A stretch of DNA of 64,000 nt, taken from Scalesia atractyloides (Eukaryota; Streptophyta; Magnoliopsida; Asterales; Asteraceae). Positions 1 through 11,365 of the stretch are shown in pieces. The position numbers and the translations under genes were made by a program. Below the pieces are notes generated by a model. It worked only from the letters and a program-made list of their open reading frames with translations, did not search any database and was not told the DNA's origin. Position 1 is the first letter of the stretch. Each line of letters starts with the position of its first letter. The stretch is taken from positions 12,330,988 to 12,394,987 of the forward strand of contig CAMTDV010000002.1 in assembly GCA_947069175.1 (NCBI GenBank), given 5' to 3'.

Positions 1-207
1 TGGTCAGTTCAGAGGCTACGTTTTATGCATAACGACACTAATGGTCGTTCAGAGGCTAGGTTTATGCATGTTGACATCAGAAGGTCATTTAGAAGGCTCA
101 ATTTGAGCATGTTGTCACTTTTAGTCCATATTAGTCTTTAATAGACTATATATAAAAATACAACATTTGTCACTATATTATTGGACACGATTTTACAGGG
201 TGTTACA
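1..207 (-). repeat. 3' LTR of the chromovirus, 5' end only
   Basis: Minus-strand LTR starts TGTAACACCCTG at 207 and runs out of the window. It aligns to 20280-20486 with scattered substitutions, including the repeated phrase GGTCGTTCAGAGGCTA. The divergence from the 5' LTR copy is clearly greater than that between the two LTRs of the nested element, so this is the older insertion. Confidence 0.85.
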
Positions 208-224
208 TCCTCCCTTAAAAGAAA
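208..224 (-). other. Polypurine tract of the chromovirus
   Basis: On the minus strand a purine run (TCTTTTAAGGGAGGA) lies immediately before the TGTAAC start of the 3' LTR, the position expected for the plus-strand primer of an LTR retrotransposon. Confidence 0.7.
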
Positions 225-244
225 TCTCGACCTCGAGATTTTAT

Positions 245-1700
245 TCAAAAAGATGGGGGTACTTTTGTTGCATATGACTCAACCTCCCATGTATACCGGG
301 ACCTCTAAAGGCATCCCATTTAACCTTTACTATAGGTATCAATTTTCTTCGTAGCTTCTTAACCTGTCGATCCTCGTCGAAATTGGTTTCTCAACAAACC
401 TCAGGTTTTCATCAATTTGCACATCCTTGTGTGACATTGCTAGCGACTCATCGGCTAGACATTTCTTAAGATTAGATATGTGGAATACATCATGGATTCC
501 ATTAAGCTCCTCTGGCAACCTGAGCTTATAAGCTACAGTGCCGACACATTCGATTATCTGAAGAGTCCTATATATCTTGGGCTCGACTTGCCCTTCTCTC
601 CAAAATGCATCAACCTTTCCAGGGTGATACTTTCAGCATGACTTTGTCCCCTACTTGGAACTAAGAGGTTTACGCCTCTTGTCAGCGTAGCTCTTTTGCC
701 TATCCCTGGCAGCTTTGAGACGATCACGATTTGCACAATCTTATCCGTGGTCTCCAGGACAATCTCTGGTCCTGATAATTGGGCTTCCCCAACTTCTACC
801 CAACACACGGGCGTTCTACATTTTCTCCCATACAAGGCCTCAAAAGGAGCAGCCTTAATGCTCGTATGATAACTGTTATTGTAGGAGAATTCATTAGGGG
901 TAAGTGGTCATCCCAACTTCCACCTAAATCAATCACACATGCCCTAAGCATGTCTTCCAGTGTTTCGGATAGTACCTCACTTTGACCATAGTCTGTGGAT
1001 GGTAAGCCGTACTAAAGTTTAATCGTGTGCCTAACATTGTTGGAAACTTTTCCAAAAGTGAGACGTGTATCTAGTATCTCTGTCAAATACAATAGATACT
1101 AGCACCCCGTGTAGGGACACAATCTTGTCCACGTACAACTTAGCCAATTTGTCAGAACTATAAGTCTCTTTAATTGGCAAGAAATGCGCTGACTTAGTCA
1201 GCCTATCAACGATGATCCAAATCGTGTCATTACCACATTTGGTCCTACGTAACTTGGTAATCAAATCCATAGTTACCATTTCCCATTTCCAAGTGGGAAT
1301 ATCAAGTTACTGTAGAAGTCCTGACGGTTTCTGATGTTTGGCTTTAACTTGCGAACACGTCAGACACTTAGCTACAGAAGTAGTTATGGATTTCTTCAAA
1401 CCCTTCCACCAATAATTCTTCTTCAAGTCTTGATACATTTTGTCACACCTGGGTGAACTGAGTATCTTGAACTATGCGTCTCTTGGAGGATTAGATCTTT
1501 AAGTCCTCCAAAGATCGGAACCCAAATTCTATCATTAAATCTTAGGATTCCATCCTTTTCCAGGCGTTAACTGATCAACAGTTCCGCTATTCCCTCATTA
1601 GGAATATTAGTCTCTAATAAGGCTTGCTTTTGCGTATCTAATAGCTTTTCACTTAAGCTATTTCTGAGCTTAATACTCTTGGCGTTAATCCTAATAGGTT
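245..1700 (-). pseudogene. Chromovirus integrase with C-terminal chromodomain, broken
   Basis: Integrase in pieces. The catalytic-core part is at 1279-1031, with the first metal-binding Asp in TMDLITKL and the second in the FDRDTRYTS region. Later segments at 835-554 contain the MYGRKCRTP and KVML-like parts typical of the integrase C-terminal half. At 530-380 comes the KLRLPEELNGIHDVFHIS segment. At 360-245, after a frameshift, comes a chromodomain-like tail (VKVKWDAFRG then YTWE in another frame), ending at the stop at 245-247. The chromodomain is the marker of chromoviruses and is thought to guide integration to particular chromatin. At least three frameshifts lie in this stretch, so no full-length integrase can be made. 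Confidence 0.75.
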
Positions 1701-1729
1701 TAACTCTTTCTTTGCGACTTAAGGCGTCC

Positions 1730-3430
1730 GGCAACTACATTTGCCTTGCCAGGATGGTAGCGAATTTCGCAATCATAATCATTTAATGTTTCCATCCAAC
1801 GTCGTTGTCGCATGTTCAATTATTTCTGATTGAACAGGTGTTAGAGACTCTTATGGTCAGTGTATATAATACACTTCGTACCATACAAGTAATGTCTCCA
1901 TAGTTTTAGTGCAAATACAACGACACCCAATTCTAAATCGTGGGTGGTGTAATTCCTTTCATGCACCTTTAATTGTTGTGATGCATAGGCAATTACCTTG
2001 CCATTTTGCATTAGCACATAACCCATGCTGGTGTACGAAGCATCATAATAGACAACAAAGTTCTCAATACCCTCGGGTAGAGATAACACAGGAGCATTGC
2101 TCAACTTGTGTTTTAGAATCTCAAAAGATTCTTGTTGTTTTGGACCCCAACGAGCTTAACATTCTTACGGGTCAGGGTAGTCAAAGGAGTGGCTATTCTT
2201 GAAAAGTTCTCAATAAACCTTCTATAATAACCAGCCAGTCCTAAGAAACATGATTTTCAGATGGAGTCTTGGGAACTTCCCAATTCATTATGGCTTCTAT
2301 CTTGGCGGGATCCACTTGGATACCACGCTCACTTACAACATGTCCAAGGAATGGACTTCTCTAAGCCAAATTCGCATTTAGAGAACTTTGCATAAAGTTT
2401 ATCCTGCCTTAATAATTCTAGGATGCACCGAAGATGTTTCTCGAGATCAGCTTGATTACGAGAATAGATAAGTATGTCGTATATAAATACAATGACAAAC
2501 TTATCCAAATACGTTTGCAGACTCTGTTCATGAGGTCCATGAATGCTGCTGGTCATTTGTGAGCCCAAAAGGCATCACCAAGAACTCAAAATGACCATAG
2601 CGGGTCCTGAAGGCTGTCTTAGGAACATCTTCACTTCTAACCTTCAGTTGATGATATCCTGATCTCAAATCTATCTTAGAAAAGTAACTAGCCCCTTGAA
2701 GTTGGTCGAATAAATCATCGATCCTGGGCAGAGGATATTTATTCTTAATTATTAGCTTGTTCAGCTCCCGATAGTCGATGCACATCCACATTGATCTGTC
2801 TTTCTTCTTAACAAAGAGGATTGGAGCTCCCCAAGGCGAGGAACTAGGTTAAATAAATCCTTTCTCCAAGAGTTCATCCAATTGAACTCTTAACTCATTC
2901 ATTTCAGTTGGAGCTAGTCTATATGGAGCTCTAGCTACGGGTGCTGATCCGGGTAATGATGTCAATTCTGAACTCCACTTGCCTATCCGGAGGTAGGCCT
3001 GGTAATTCTTCAGGGAAAACATCGGATACTCTGAGATAACTGGTTGATCTTCAAGGTTTGGCTTAGGTTCATTTATGGTGACTTGTGCCATATAGATGAC
3101 ACAACCTCTCCTCAAACACTTGGATGCCTTAAATAACGACACCTTGTCTGGCAATCCATAGTGTGAGTCTCCGTGTATGGTGATTGTTTCACCAGATGGG
3201 GTCTTAATCTCGATGAGCTTCTTATCGCAGGCAATGCGTGCTTGGTTATGAGATAACCAATCCATGCCTAAGACAAAATCGAACCTCGCCAATTTCATTG
3301 GCAGAAGAGAGATAGGGATGGAATGATTCTTAATGGATATAGAGCATCCATCAAGAATGGAGGATGTGGATTCTATAGTTCCATCAGCAAGTTCTATCTC
3401 ATAGGTTTTATCTAGAGTTCTTATGGGCAT
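1730..3430 (-). pseudogene. Chromovirus reverse transcriptase and RNase H, broken
   Basis: Segments in order on the minus strand. First the aspartic-protease end and linker (3430-2849; APYRLAPTEMNELR leads into RT). Then RT fingers/palm (2791-2528: [42 protein letters not shown]). Next the RT catalytic loop (2568-2329), then RNase H (2104-1841: [20 protein letters not shown]). The catalytic loop reads FIYDILIYS where active relatives read F(I/V)DDILIYS, so one of the two metal-binding aspartates is replaced by Tyr. Frameshifts separate the blocks. This would be non-functional even if the frame were continuous. Confidence 0.85.
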
Positions 3431-3520
3431 GTTTAATAGTTTACTAAATTATGATCAACAAAAGATCTATCTGCAACCCGAATCAAAAAGAACTCTAGCA
3501 TAAATATCATTAATGGGGAA
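2849..3520 (-). pseudogene. Chromovirus aspartic protease domain
   Basis: The start of the protease is visible as ARVLFDSGC at the end of the 3679-3467 reading frame (DSG active-site triad retained), directly followed by a stop. The body continues at 3430 with LADGTIESTSS and the FDFVLGMDWLSHNQARI segment, which is characteristic of the gag-polyprotein protease of plant Ty3/gypsy elements. The stop right after DSG breaks the protease in two. Confidence 0.75.
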
Positions 3521-4742
3521 AGTACCTGTTATGACGTTATTGTCATTAACAGCTTCCTTAGCAGTCAGTCGAAAAGCGCGTGCGTTCCCCTTCTTGACCT
3601 CTCTAGGCTTCGAATTATTATTCTTTGAATTCTTAGGGCAGTTAGTTGCAATGTGCCCTTTTTCATTGCAGTATAACATACAACATCCTTAAGATCTTTA
3701 AAATCTAGGGTCTTATGCCCTCTGCTTTTACAAATACCACAAGGTCTAGCTTGTGGATCAGAATTACACTGTCCCCAGTGTCTTGGTTGCAAGTCTTGCA
3801 AAATGGCATCACAACCGACTTGCCTTGGTTCCCTTTGAACCGAATCTCCCTTTATTTTTCTTATTAAATCTTTGGGGTTGTCTTCATCTCTCTTCCTTTT
3901 CCCGTCAGTTTCTGGCTTAACTGACTTTTGCCTTATAAGATCAAGGGTGAGAGAGATAGATAGGTCTACAGCAGACCTATAGGTATTAGGCTGAGCAGCC
4001 TTTACCATGCCCTTAATCTCGAGCGCTAATCCATTGATAAAACACGCAATGCGTTTGGATTCAGGGGGTGATTAAGTAGGATACTAACCTAGATAGGGAA
4101 TTGAAATCAGAGACATACTTCTGACAGTCTAGGTTTTTCATTGAAAGAGACAAGAAGTCTGTCTCTATTTTCTCCACCTCATGGGGTGGGCAATAGGTTT
4201 CCTTAACGAGATCCACAAATTTAGACCATCCCAGATTATACAGGTATACTTTACCTGTAGACTGAATCATGGTTTTACACCATATTAGGGCATCGCCCTT
4301 GAAGGATTGTGATACATACTTGACCACATCCTTATCAGCACAACCGTTGATGTCTATGATGGTTTCCATTTCGTCCAGCCACTTTAGGCTTCCACGGCTC
4401 CTTTTTCCCCATTAAAGTCTCCGGGCTTACAGGAGACGAAGTATTTGTGGTACACCCGTCTTTAGCAGAACGGGACCTTTCAGCAAAGTCTACCTTCCTT
4501 GGTTCACTCTTCGCATTTGAAGAGTGGACAGAGCTCTCTTTATGAGCTGAAGATGGGGTAATTGATAATGGTCTAGAGCGAGTAGCACTCGACTCTCTTA
4601 GCTTTTCTATGGCCTTACCCATGGCCCTTTCCACAGCCGCATCAATGCGAGCTTGGATATCATTATCATCTATGGCTACATTTTCGGCGTCCTTAGAGTT
4701 GACATTCCGATGGCTACTTTGTGCTTCATTAGAATTAGCCAT
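3467..4742 (-). pseudogene. Chromovirus gag (capsid/nucleocapsid), broken
   Basis: Begins MANSNEAQSSHR at 4742. An N-terminal low-complexity region runs to about 4400. The capsid core at 4369-4061 contains KYVSQSFKGDALIW, WSKFVDLVKETYCPPHEVEKIE and FNSLSRLVSYLITP. A nucleocapsid-like basic region follows (4008-3565) with CGICKSRGH and, in another frame, CNEKGHIATNC, the remains of CCHC zinc knuckles. Three reading frames are used and there is a stop after the SYLITP segment, so the polyprotein is interrupted. Gag normally packages element RNA into cytoplasmic particles. Confidence 0.8.
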
Positions 4743-4984
4743 TCTTCAAATCTTTGGTTCTATATACCAAATAAAATTTGCCTTAGCCATGGTATACCAA
4801 CCATATCGGCTTTAAAACATTGGGTATAACAATCCATCGCCTAATTTAAACTAGTGTTAATAACATCATAACTCTTAGGCTTACAGTATCTATATTTGGC
4901 CTAGGTCTTAATAGGACCATTATAGGCAATTTACAATCTGGACAAGGTCCATTATATTACTAGACAGTGGATCGTAATGTCACA

Positions 4985-5620
4985 ACTGTCATTGTCATAT
5001 TTGACAATTGTATAGCACATAGGCTTGTCACAAAGGACATTTAAAATACGGCACATAGGCCTGTCACAAATGGACATAAGATTATGGCACATATGCCTGT
5101 CACTAATGGACATAAAATATGGCACATAAGCCTATATCACTAATGGATATAAAATATGGCACATATGTCTGTCACTAATGGACATAAAATAGGGCACATA
5201 GGCACTAAATCACTAATGGATGTTTTACTTATCATCGCACTGGTGATATTAGCCGGGATCCAATTAATCACATAGCCTATATAAAATTAATCATAACCCG
5301 AAAGGTTAATCACTAATGGATGTTTTTATTCATCACCACACTGGTGATATTAGCCGGGATCAAATAGATCACATGGGCTATATAAAATAAATCATAACCC
5401 GAAAGGGTAATACATCACTGATGGATGTTTTATTCATCACCGTACTGGTGATATTAGCCGAGATCAGATATATCACGTGGGCTATATAAAATTAATCATA
5501 ACCCAAAGGGTAATACATCACTAATGGATGTTTTATTCATCACCGCATTGGTGATATTTAGCCGGGATCAAATAGATCACATGGGCTATATTAGGTTAGG
5601 ACATAGTCCATTACCTTGAA
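4985..5620. repeat. Two tandem-repeat blocks in the chromovirus 5' spacer
   Basis: From about 4985 to 5215 a unit of about 42 bp (GGCACATA..CCTGTCACTAATGGACATAAAATA) occurs about five times with variation. From about 5212 to 5605 a second unit of about 108 bp occurs four times (ATGGATGTTTT.TTCATCACC..ACTGGTGATATTAGCCGGGATCAAATAGATCACATGGGCTATATAAAA). The blocks lie between the extra upstream ORF and gag. They hold no credible ORF. Confidence 0.85.
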
Positions 5621-6122
5621 GGCTAGTGTGATTTCTTAAGTCACACTACCATGAGTATGAACATTACTTGAATGTTAACATAAGAGGACCTTAATGGTTG
5701 ATTAATAGTCCCGGTCGCATTGACCTTAATGACTTGGATGCTTGAACTTAGTCCACCACCTCTAGATAGAAGGATAATTTTCCTTAACTATCATGATAGA
5801 AGACCCTTTCGTTCTTAACTATCATTGTATATTTTTGCCAAATATGTGGTCTGTGCCACTTGGCTAAATCAAAACCATTGAAATCTTTTTGGAATTATAT
5901 CGCAGAGCATAAATTTCGAGTAAAATCGAGACGCTCGTTTTGAAGAAGATGAATACATATATATAATTCCAAAATACTTCTTTAAATTTTAAATTAGAAA
6001 TTACAATACTAGAAAATGAAATAAATTGTCCATGCAAGGACTTTAAAGAAATAAACATGTCCACGCAGGGACTAAAGAAATAACAATGTCCTCGCAGGGA
6101 CTACATATAATTAGAAGAGACT

Positions 6123-7243
6123 TCACTCGTCCTTCTTTCCTTTGACCAACTTGGAGAGTTTCTTGAAGAACTTGTTTGTCTTCTTCTCCGTTTTCTCCGC
6201 TTGCTGCTGCATCTCTTTCATCTGTTCCAATGCCTCATTAATGGCCTCAAGTGGCGACGGAGGATGTGGTTGTGGCATAACCGGATACTGCTATCCATAA
6301 GTTGGATATCCAGTCGGTGGATAAGCAGGTGGGAAAGGAGACGGGTAAAGTGCATTATGCATAACCACCTGCATGTAGGGGTCTTGCGACCATGCTTGAT
6401 AGTCTACCGATGTAGACGGGTTGAAAGGATCATATCCAGACGTGTCTGGACATGTGGGGATTGGGTTAGTATAACCCGATGGTGGTGGTTGAACAACAGG
6501 TGTTGGTGTTGGTTCCACTATGGGTGAAATATTAGAGGGTCCACCCATTTGTGGGTCCTCTTGAATTGTGGGATAGGAGTTGGGCAAAGTGGCAGCGATC
6601 CTGACCTTTGTCCGGCACGTACCGACATACGTGCTCCACGCTTCCTTCTTGGTGGTTCAGGTGGTGGTTGAGGTTGGTCCACTGGTTCCATGTGGACATC
6701 TTCTTGTACTGGGGGTGGTTGAGAGTGATGAGAAGGAGTGTGGGCGAAGGTGAATTGATTCCAATATTGGTCGCACTCGTTAGGACCTTGGTAAGGCAAT
6801 CCGGCATATGAGTTTGAATCGCTTGAAATTTCAATGGGATGCATATTCGATCCCGACGGCGGCATCTTCGGGTCAGAGTCCTCGTCCATGGGGTTTGGCT
6901 GGTCCAACTGATTTTGATCGGCTGGAGGCGTGTTAAAGTAGTAGTTAGGGTTAAATTCTTCATGGTAAGAGTGTGAATGAGAATGGGAATGGTGAGAATG
7001 GTGAGTATGGTGTGAATGATAGGAGTGGTGAGAGTGGTAAGAATTTTGGGAATGTGGGGGCGAGTGTCTATGAGAGACAGAGTGTCTTGCTGATTGCCAA
7101 GGAGATGAATCTCCTGATTCTTGGTAAGCATCTAAGTTGTGAGGTTGAGGAGGAATGCGCCCTGATGGTCCTCCCCTCATTGGACCTTTTCCTCTCCCAC
7201 TTTGTCCTCGTACACGTGGCGGCATTTTCCTGTTAAAAATCAA
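6123..7243 (-). pseudogene. Extra ORF upstream of gag, proline- and His/Ser-rich, broken
   Basis: The natural start is MPPRVRGQSGRGKGPMRGG at 7225 (an upstream in-frame Met at 7243 is also possible). The product is basic at the N terminus. It then has a striking Ser/His tract (repeated SHHSYHSHH-like units, about residues 75-95), an acidic/proline-rich middle and a PPRRKRGARMSVRAGQR basic patch. A frameshift near 6550 moves the frame to a Pro/Tyr-rich part (YNPI-like, DPYMQVVMHNALYP). A TAG stop at 6288-6290 interrupts a coiled, Lys-rich tail ending FFKKLSKLVKGKKDE. It contains no Gag, protease or RT motif. I recall similar uncharacterised ORFs from Asteraceae genomes, in the same leading position of gypsy elements. 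Function unknown. Confidence 0.7.
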
Positions 7244-7378
7244 TTCAAAAACAATACTAATAACTTAACAATGAAAGGAGTAATCCTAGGTCAATGCCTA
7301 GACTCAGAAGTCTAAGGAACGTGCTTGTGTAAGTTTGAGATTAAACACAAAAGGCTAGTGTTTAATTCTCTCAAACGT

Positions 7379-7392
7379 TGGCTCTAATACCA
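7379..7392 (-). other. Primer binding site of the chromovirus
   Basis: Minus strand TGGTATTAGAGCCA lies directly after the 5' LTR end. This is the usual plant PBS (TGGTATCAGAGC, complementary to the 3' end of initiator tRNA-Met) with one transition. Confidence 0.85.
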
Positions 7393-7396
7393 ACCA

Positions 7397-9889
7397 GTCA
7401 CACCCCGGATTTCCAACCCGAAATCCATACACCGGTGGGCCCGAGTGGGGAGTATCGTGACGTAAGTTGATAACATCATTGTCAATTAAACATAGCACAA
7501 TGGAAGTCTTGGAGTAAAATTACTATTACAAACCGAATATTCAAAATAAAATAATATACATGCTCGTAATAGAAGATCCACAGGCGGATCAGTAACATGT
7601 ACAAGAAAGAATATAAAACACACTTTAGGGCAGATCTAAGGATTTGCAAGATCCTCTTATTCACTACCGAGCAGCTTCCGGCCTATTTCGTATTGTACCT
7701 GCAGTTTAGGCTTTGGACGATACGTCAGCTTACGCTGGTAAATACACCCAACTGACTCATTTTGAAAACTTTAAAATGATTTTTTAGTGTATAACGGCAC
7801 AAAATCTTTTATTAACTTGGGAAAGTTGACTTTGCAACCTTGTATCAGATTCACATGTTTGTCAATACATACAGGGCCCAGTCAGAAACCGAGACATGAT
7901 TAAATACACACCACTTAGAACTCACGAAGGAGTTATCCCCAACGTCTTGGGTAATTTGCATATGAGCGTCTGTCAGGTGTATGCCTACACCCCGCGCTAA
8001 GGTCGTGGCTAATAACTAATGTATTGAGCCAAGGATATCCAAGAAACGGTAATTTAACTCCCGATGTTTAAGTTATCAAACAAAACTGATTAAAACGGAA
8101 TATGCGGGTTTACTAGCCACAAACGGGCATTCGATTGACCCCATTTCAGACCAAGCGGTAATAGTTTACCGTATCCCAAGCCCATATAGGGAAAATAAGT
8201 CGAGAGTACTTACCTGAGCTAGTCTTCTTTTATTTTAATAACTCAGCCGTACACAAAAGTACTAAGTGCAGATAGCATTTACCAGCAAGTCTCTAGTCTG
8301 TATTATGGCATAAACTAACCAATTAAATAGTAACGGTCTTTATTTAAGTCATAGACTTAGACCGTAGTGTACATGATCAAGACATATAACGCTTGATTAA
8401 ACGATGATCGGATAGAATGTAGTTTAAACCTGACAAGTACTTTGACTTGTATAATATGGGTAAAACTATAAACATTCTGGATTTTGAAACTTAAATGACA
8501 AGGTTAAACCTGTTTCGGTTAATTTTCGTAAAATAGTTACAGATACTTAACCATGCGCATATTAGCGATATCGGGTAACCGGATAAGTTATGGACAAGTT
8601 CTATATGCCATTATATTTTAAATAAGTTAATATATCAGTAGGATATCAACTTGTATGCCCGTTATGGTTTTAAAACGAAATCATGCCTCGTAAGGGCATT
8701 TCGGTTATTATATACCGTATAAAAGGAACTTGAACATATTTTAAGTTTATAATCATGAGTACTCCGGAAAAATATTTTATTTATGATATAATATCAATAG
8801 GATATCAATTATATGTGTATTTTATCTTTTATGACCAAACTATGCACCGGAGGGGCATTTTGGTCATTTTACACATAGTTTATAAATTATTTGGGATTCT
8901 GAGTTTATAACATGTACCTACTGTAAATATGTTTAAAATAAGTTTAAAATCAGTTGGTATCAAGTCTTGGTCAATAATATGGTTCAAAACCATACTATGC
9001 GCCTAAATGGCGCTAATGTCGTAAAATGACGCCTTTATGTGATTTTTACGAAAACTTATGTTTAAGGTCAGATTAAAATGTTTTAAATATGTTATTTAAT
9101 ATATCATATCAATAGGTAAATGATTTACCTTAAAAAGATTGATTAAAATCATTTTATGAGCCACACGGGCTAAAACCGTCATTTATCGACATAGTTTAGG
9201 ACTTGCTTGAAAACTCAGTTTATAAGTTAGTTTAATATTCCAAATAATTCTACATATGATATTACATCAGTAGAAACTCATTTTTAAGTTCAGTACCATT
9301 TAAAACCTTGTTTTATACAAAAAGGGCATTTTAGTCAAGAATGGCATAATTACGGAACTTGCGCATAAACTTAAATTCTGATTATGATCATGTAATATAA
9401 CATCAGAGGGTTATGCTACATTATATTATGATCATAATGCAACTTTGATCAGTAGGTAACTAATCTAAATCGGTTCAGAATCGAAAGTTAAAGCAGAAGT
9501 CAAACTTCACGACTTTCGGTTGCGAACCGACCCTAGAACTGAAAATGACGAGCCGAACATGTTCTTACATGTTCTAATAATTATTACCAAGTTGTTTAAG
9601 TGTCAAAACAGGTTTCATAACATGTATAAGATCAATTTTTGATTTTTCTGAAAAATGGCATGTTTGACATTTTAATATCATAACTTTGACCCGTCAATTG
9701 GTCTAGCAAACGTGATCTTCAGGAGGTGCCCTTTAAAGGGATTAACACCTACCTTATTACGATCACTTAGCCATGTTCATTTCAAACAATGGCTGGACCA
9801 TAATGGTCTTAACCGAAAGTCAAAGCATTTTCCAAAAAACGCTTGACTTTTGGCTATAAAAGCCTATAAACGAAAATGCACAAAGAAGG
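7397..9889 (-). repeat. Chromovirus 5' LTR, 3' part
   Basis: Minus-strand LTR sequence ending GGGGTGTGACTGG just before the PBS; the terminal CA is no longer recognisable. The piece joins to 19533-20486 once the nested element and one GAAGG copy are removed. Between about 8440 and 9420 it is made of diverged tandem subrepeats of roughly 180 bp, each with a phrase like GGGCATTTTGGTCATTT and a following TATCA(A/G)TAGG motif. No ORF of note. Confidence 0.8.
8440..9420. repeat. Diverged ~180-bp tandem subrepeats inside the chromovirus LTR
   Basis: About five to six units, each with the order: TAT-rich ATATCA-A-TAGG, then a TTTTATGA-like stretch, then a GC-poor motif such as GCACCGGAGGGGCATTTTGG or GAGCCACACGGGCTAAAACC, then a GTTTATAA. 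They are strongly diverged, so period and copy number are approximate. Confidence 0.55.
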
Positions 9890-10074
9890 TGTAACATCCG
9901 TCAAAAACGGATTTACCAAACCCGCTCCGTTTATCAACCGAACAGTCAGTCAAAAATTTCGTTGCGAATTAAATGCCCAAAATATTTTTAAACGATACAT
10001 AATCAATTATTATACGAGAATATATAATTAGTTTTTGAAAAACTGTTAAAAAAGGCAAAATAAAAATGTTTTGT

Positions 10075-10152
10075 TCCTGCCGGGTTTCGAACCCGGGTCT
10101 GAACCGGTTCAACCTCAGACTTATCGCACATCACACAAACCACTGCGCCACT
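10075..10152 (-). other. tRNA-like module (A and B box) in 5' LTR, minus strand
   Basis: On the minus strand a box-A-like AGTGGCGCAGTGGTT is followed about 40 nt later by GACCCGGGTTCGAAACCCGG, a perfect box B inside a T-arm-like hairpin. There is no matching acceptor stem, so it is not a tRNA gene. It resembles the tRNA-derived head of a SINE. The same module is at about 17099-17176 in the 3' LTR. Confidence 0.7.
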
Positions 10153-10851
10153 TGTTTAGTTTGTTATATATTGAAATCATTTAATTAATATCAAGACGTT
10201 ACGAATTCAAAACCGGCGCCCAAAAGTTCAGTCGTCGGAATCCCGGTAATCTCGCGAGTTTTTAACACCATTTTCAGTTATAACGTAAATTATTATTAGA
10301 ACATCGGTTATAACCGACGTTTGGGTCCGCGAAACTTTCTATAACCGCCGGAGTTTTTATAATTTTCGAATCCAGTCGGAAATCGGGCTAAATGCATTGA
10401 CGATTTGTTCTATAAATTCACCCACAATCCACTGCAAACCTTTTCGCTCAAAAACACACCTTTTCTCGGCGTAATTCCACTCGCCGGAATTTTCCTGTTT
10501 GTCGCCGGATAACCGGGTTCCCCATTGCCGAGCCTTACTGAGCCCCTGAGCTTATACCGGAGATACCCACACCCTTTTTAAGTTTCCTGGAGACTCGCTG
10601 CTACAAGAAACTCATCGCCGGAGGTGATTTCTGTCGCCGGAGTTCTGCCGGAAAACAGAGGAAAACGAGTCGGTATACCTCACGCTTATTTTTCCTTCTT
10701 TTTACTTATATCTCATCTATAATTAACCTAAAACACTAAAGAAAACGATTAAGACTTTGAACCAGTCGATTTCCGATTTCTGGTTATACCTTGATGAAGA
10801 AGACGATGTATTCGGTATCTTATAAGTATAATTAAAATCAGGATATTACTC

Positions 10852-10932
10852 GGGTTAGACACACAGTCCAGCGGTGGACTGTGTGCACATAAAACGCAAA
10901 GGTCTCGAGTTCGAATCCCGTTTCACACACGC
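10852..10932 (+). other. tRNA-like module 1 in 5' LTR
   Basis: A perfect 11-bp hairpin, CACACAGTCCA (10860-10870) with TGGACTGTGTG (10875-10885) around a GCGG loop, overlaps a box-A-like AGTCCAGCGG. A box-B-like AGTTCGAATCC follows about 40 nt later. The two boxes have tRNA-like spacing, but no acceptor stem is evident. 3' LTR counterpart at about 17878-17956. Confidence 0.7.
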
Positions 10933-11025
10933 TGCCTTAATAAAAAAAACCGTTTTTTTTGTTTAACTGAACCGGAGTCGCCACTGGTATATGTTAAGTA
11001 TATTAATAACCGGAATAATAACCAA

Positions 11026-11103
11026 GTTAGACACACAGTCCAGCGGTGGACTGTGTGTTTGTTTATATCACAGGTCACGAGTTCGAGTTCGGTCTTCTGC
11101 ACC
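11026..11103 (+). other. tRNA-like module 2 in 5' LTR
   Basis: Same 11-bp hairpin (11032-11042 with 11047-11057) and box-B-like GAGTTCGAGTTC, ending CTGCACC. It lies 172 bp downstream of module 1. In the 3' LTR copy (about 18050-18127) box B reads GAGTTCGAGTCC, which is closer to consensus. Confidence 0.7.
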
Positions 11104-11195
11104 GACTCGGACAATTATCTATTCTTTTTAAATAAGGCAGAAAAGGAAATAACTAATTTGTATTTAAGTATAATAAAAATCGAATTATATAACAT

Positions 11196-11273
11196 GTTAA
11201 ACACACAGTCCAGCGGTGGACTGTGTGTTAGTTTAAGCCACAGGTCCCGGGTTCGAGACCTATGGAGCGCACC
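11196..11273 (+). other. tRNA-like module 3 in 5' LTR
   Basis: The 11-bp hairpin is at 11202-11212/11217-11227, 170 bp after module 2. Box B GGGTTCGAGAC sits in an extended T-arm-like hairpin, CCACAGGTC (11238-11246) with GACCTATGG (11257-11265). The 3' LTR copy has GACCTGTGG and so a perfect 9-bp stem. Ends GCGCACC. Confidence 0.72.
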
Positions 11274-11365
11274 GTCCGAATTGATTTAAACTGTTTTTAA
11301 AATAAAATGATTTTCGGTTTAAACTAATTAATATATATATATAATTAAAATCAGATATATAACGG

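Noticed and set aside
6532..7131. 199-codon minus-strand ORF rich in Thr/Ile/Leu
   Set aside because: It overlaps the proline/His-rich ORF in another frame and has the composition of a frame-shifted shadow of the repeats.
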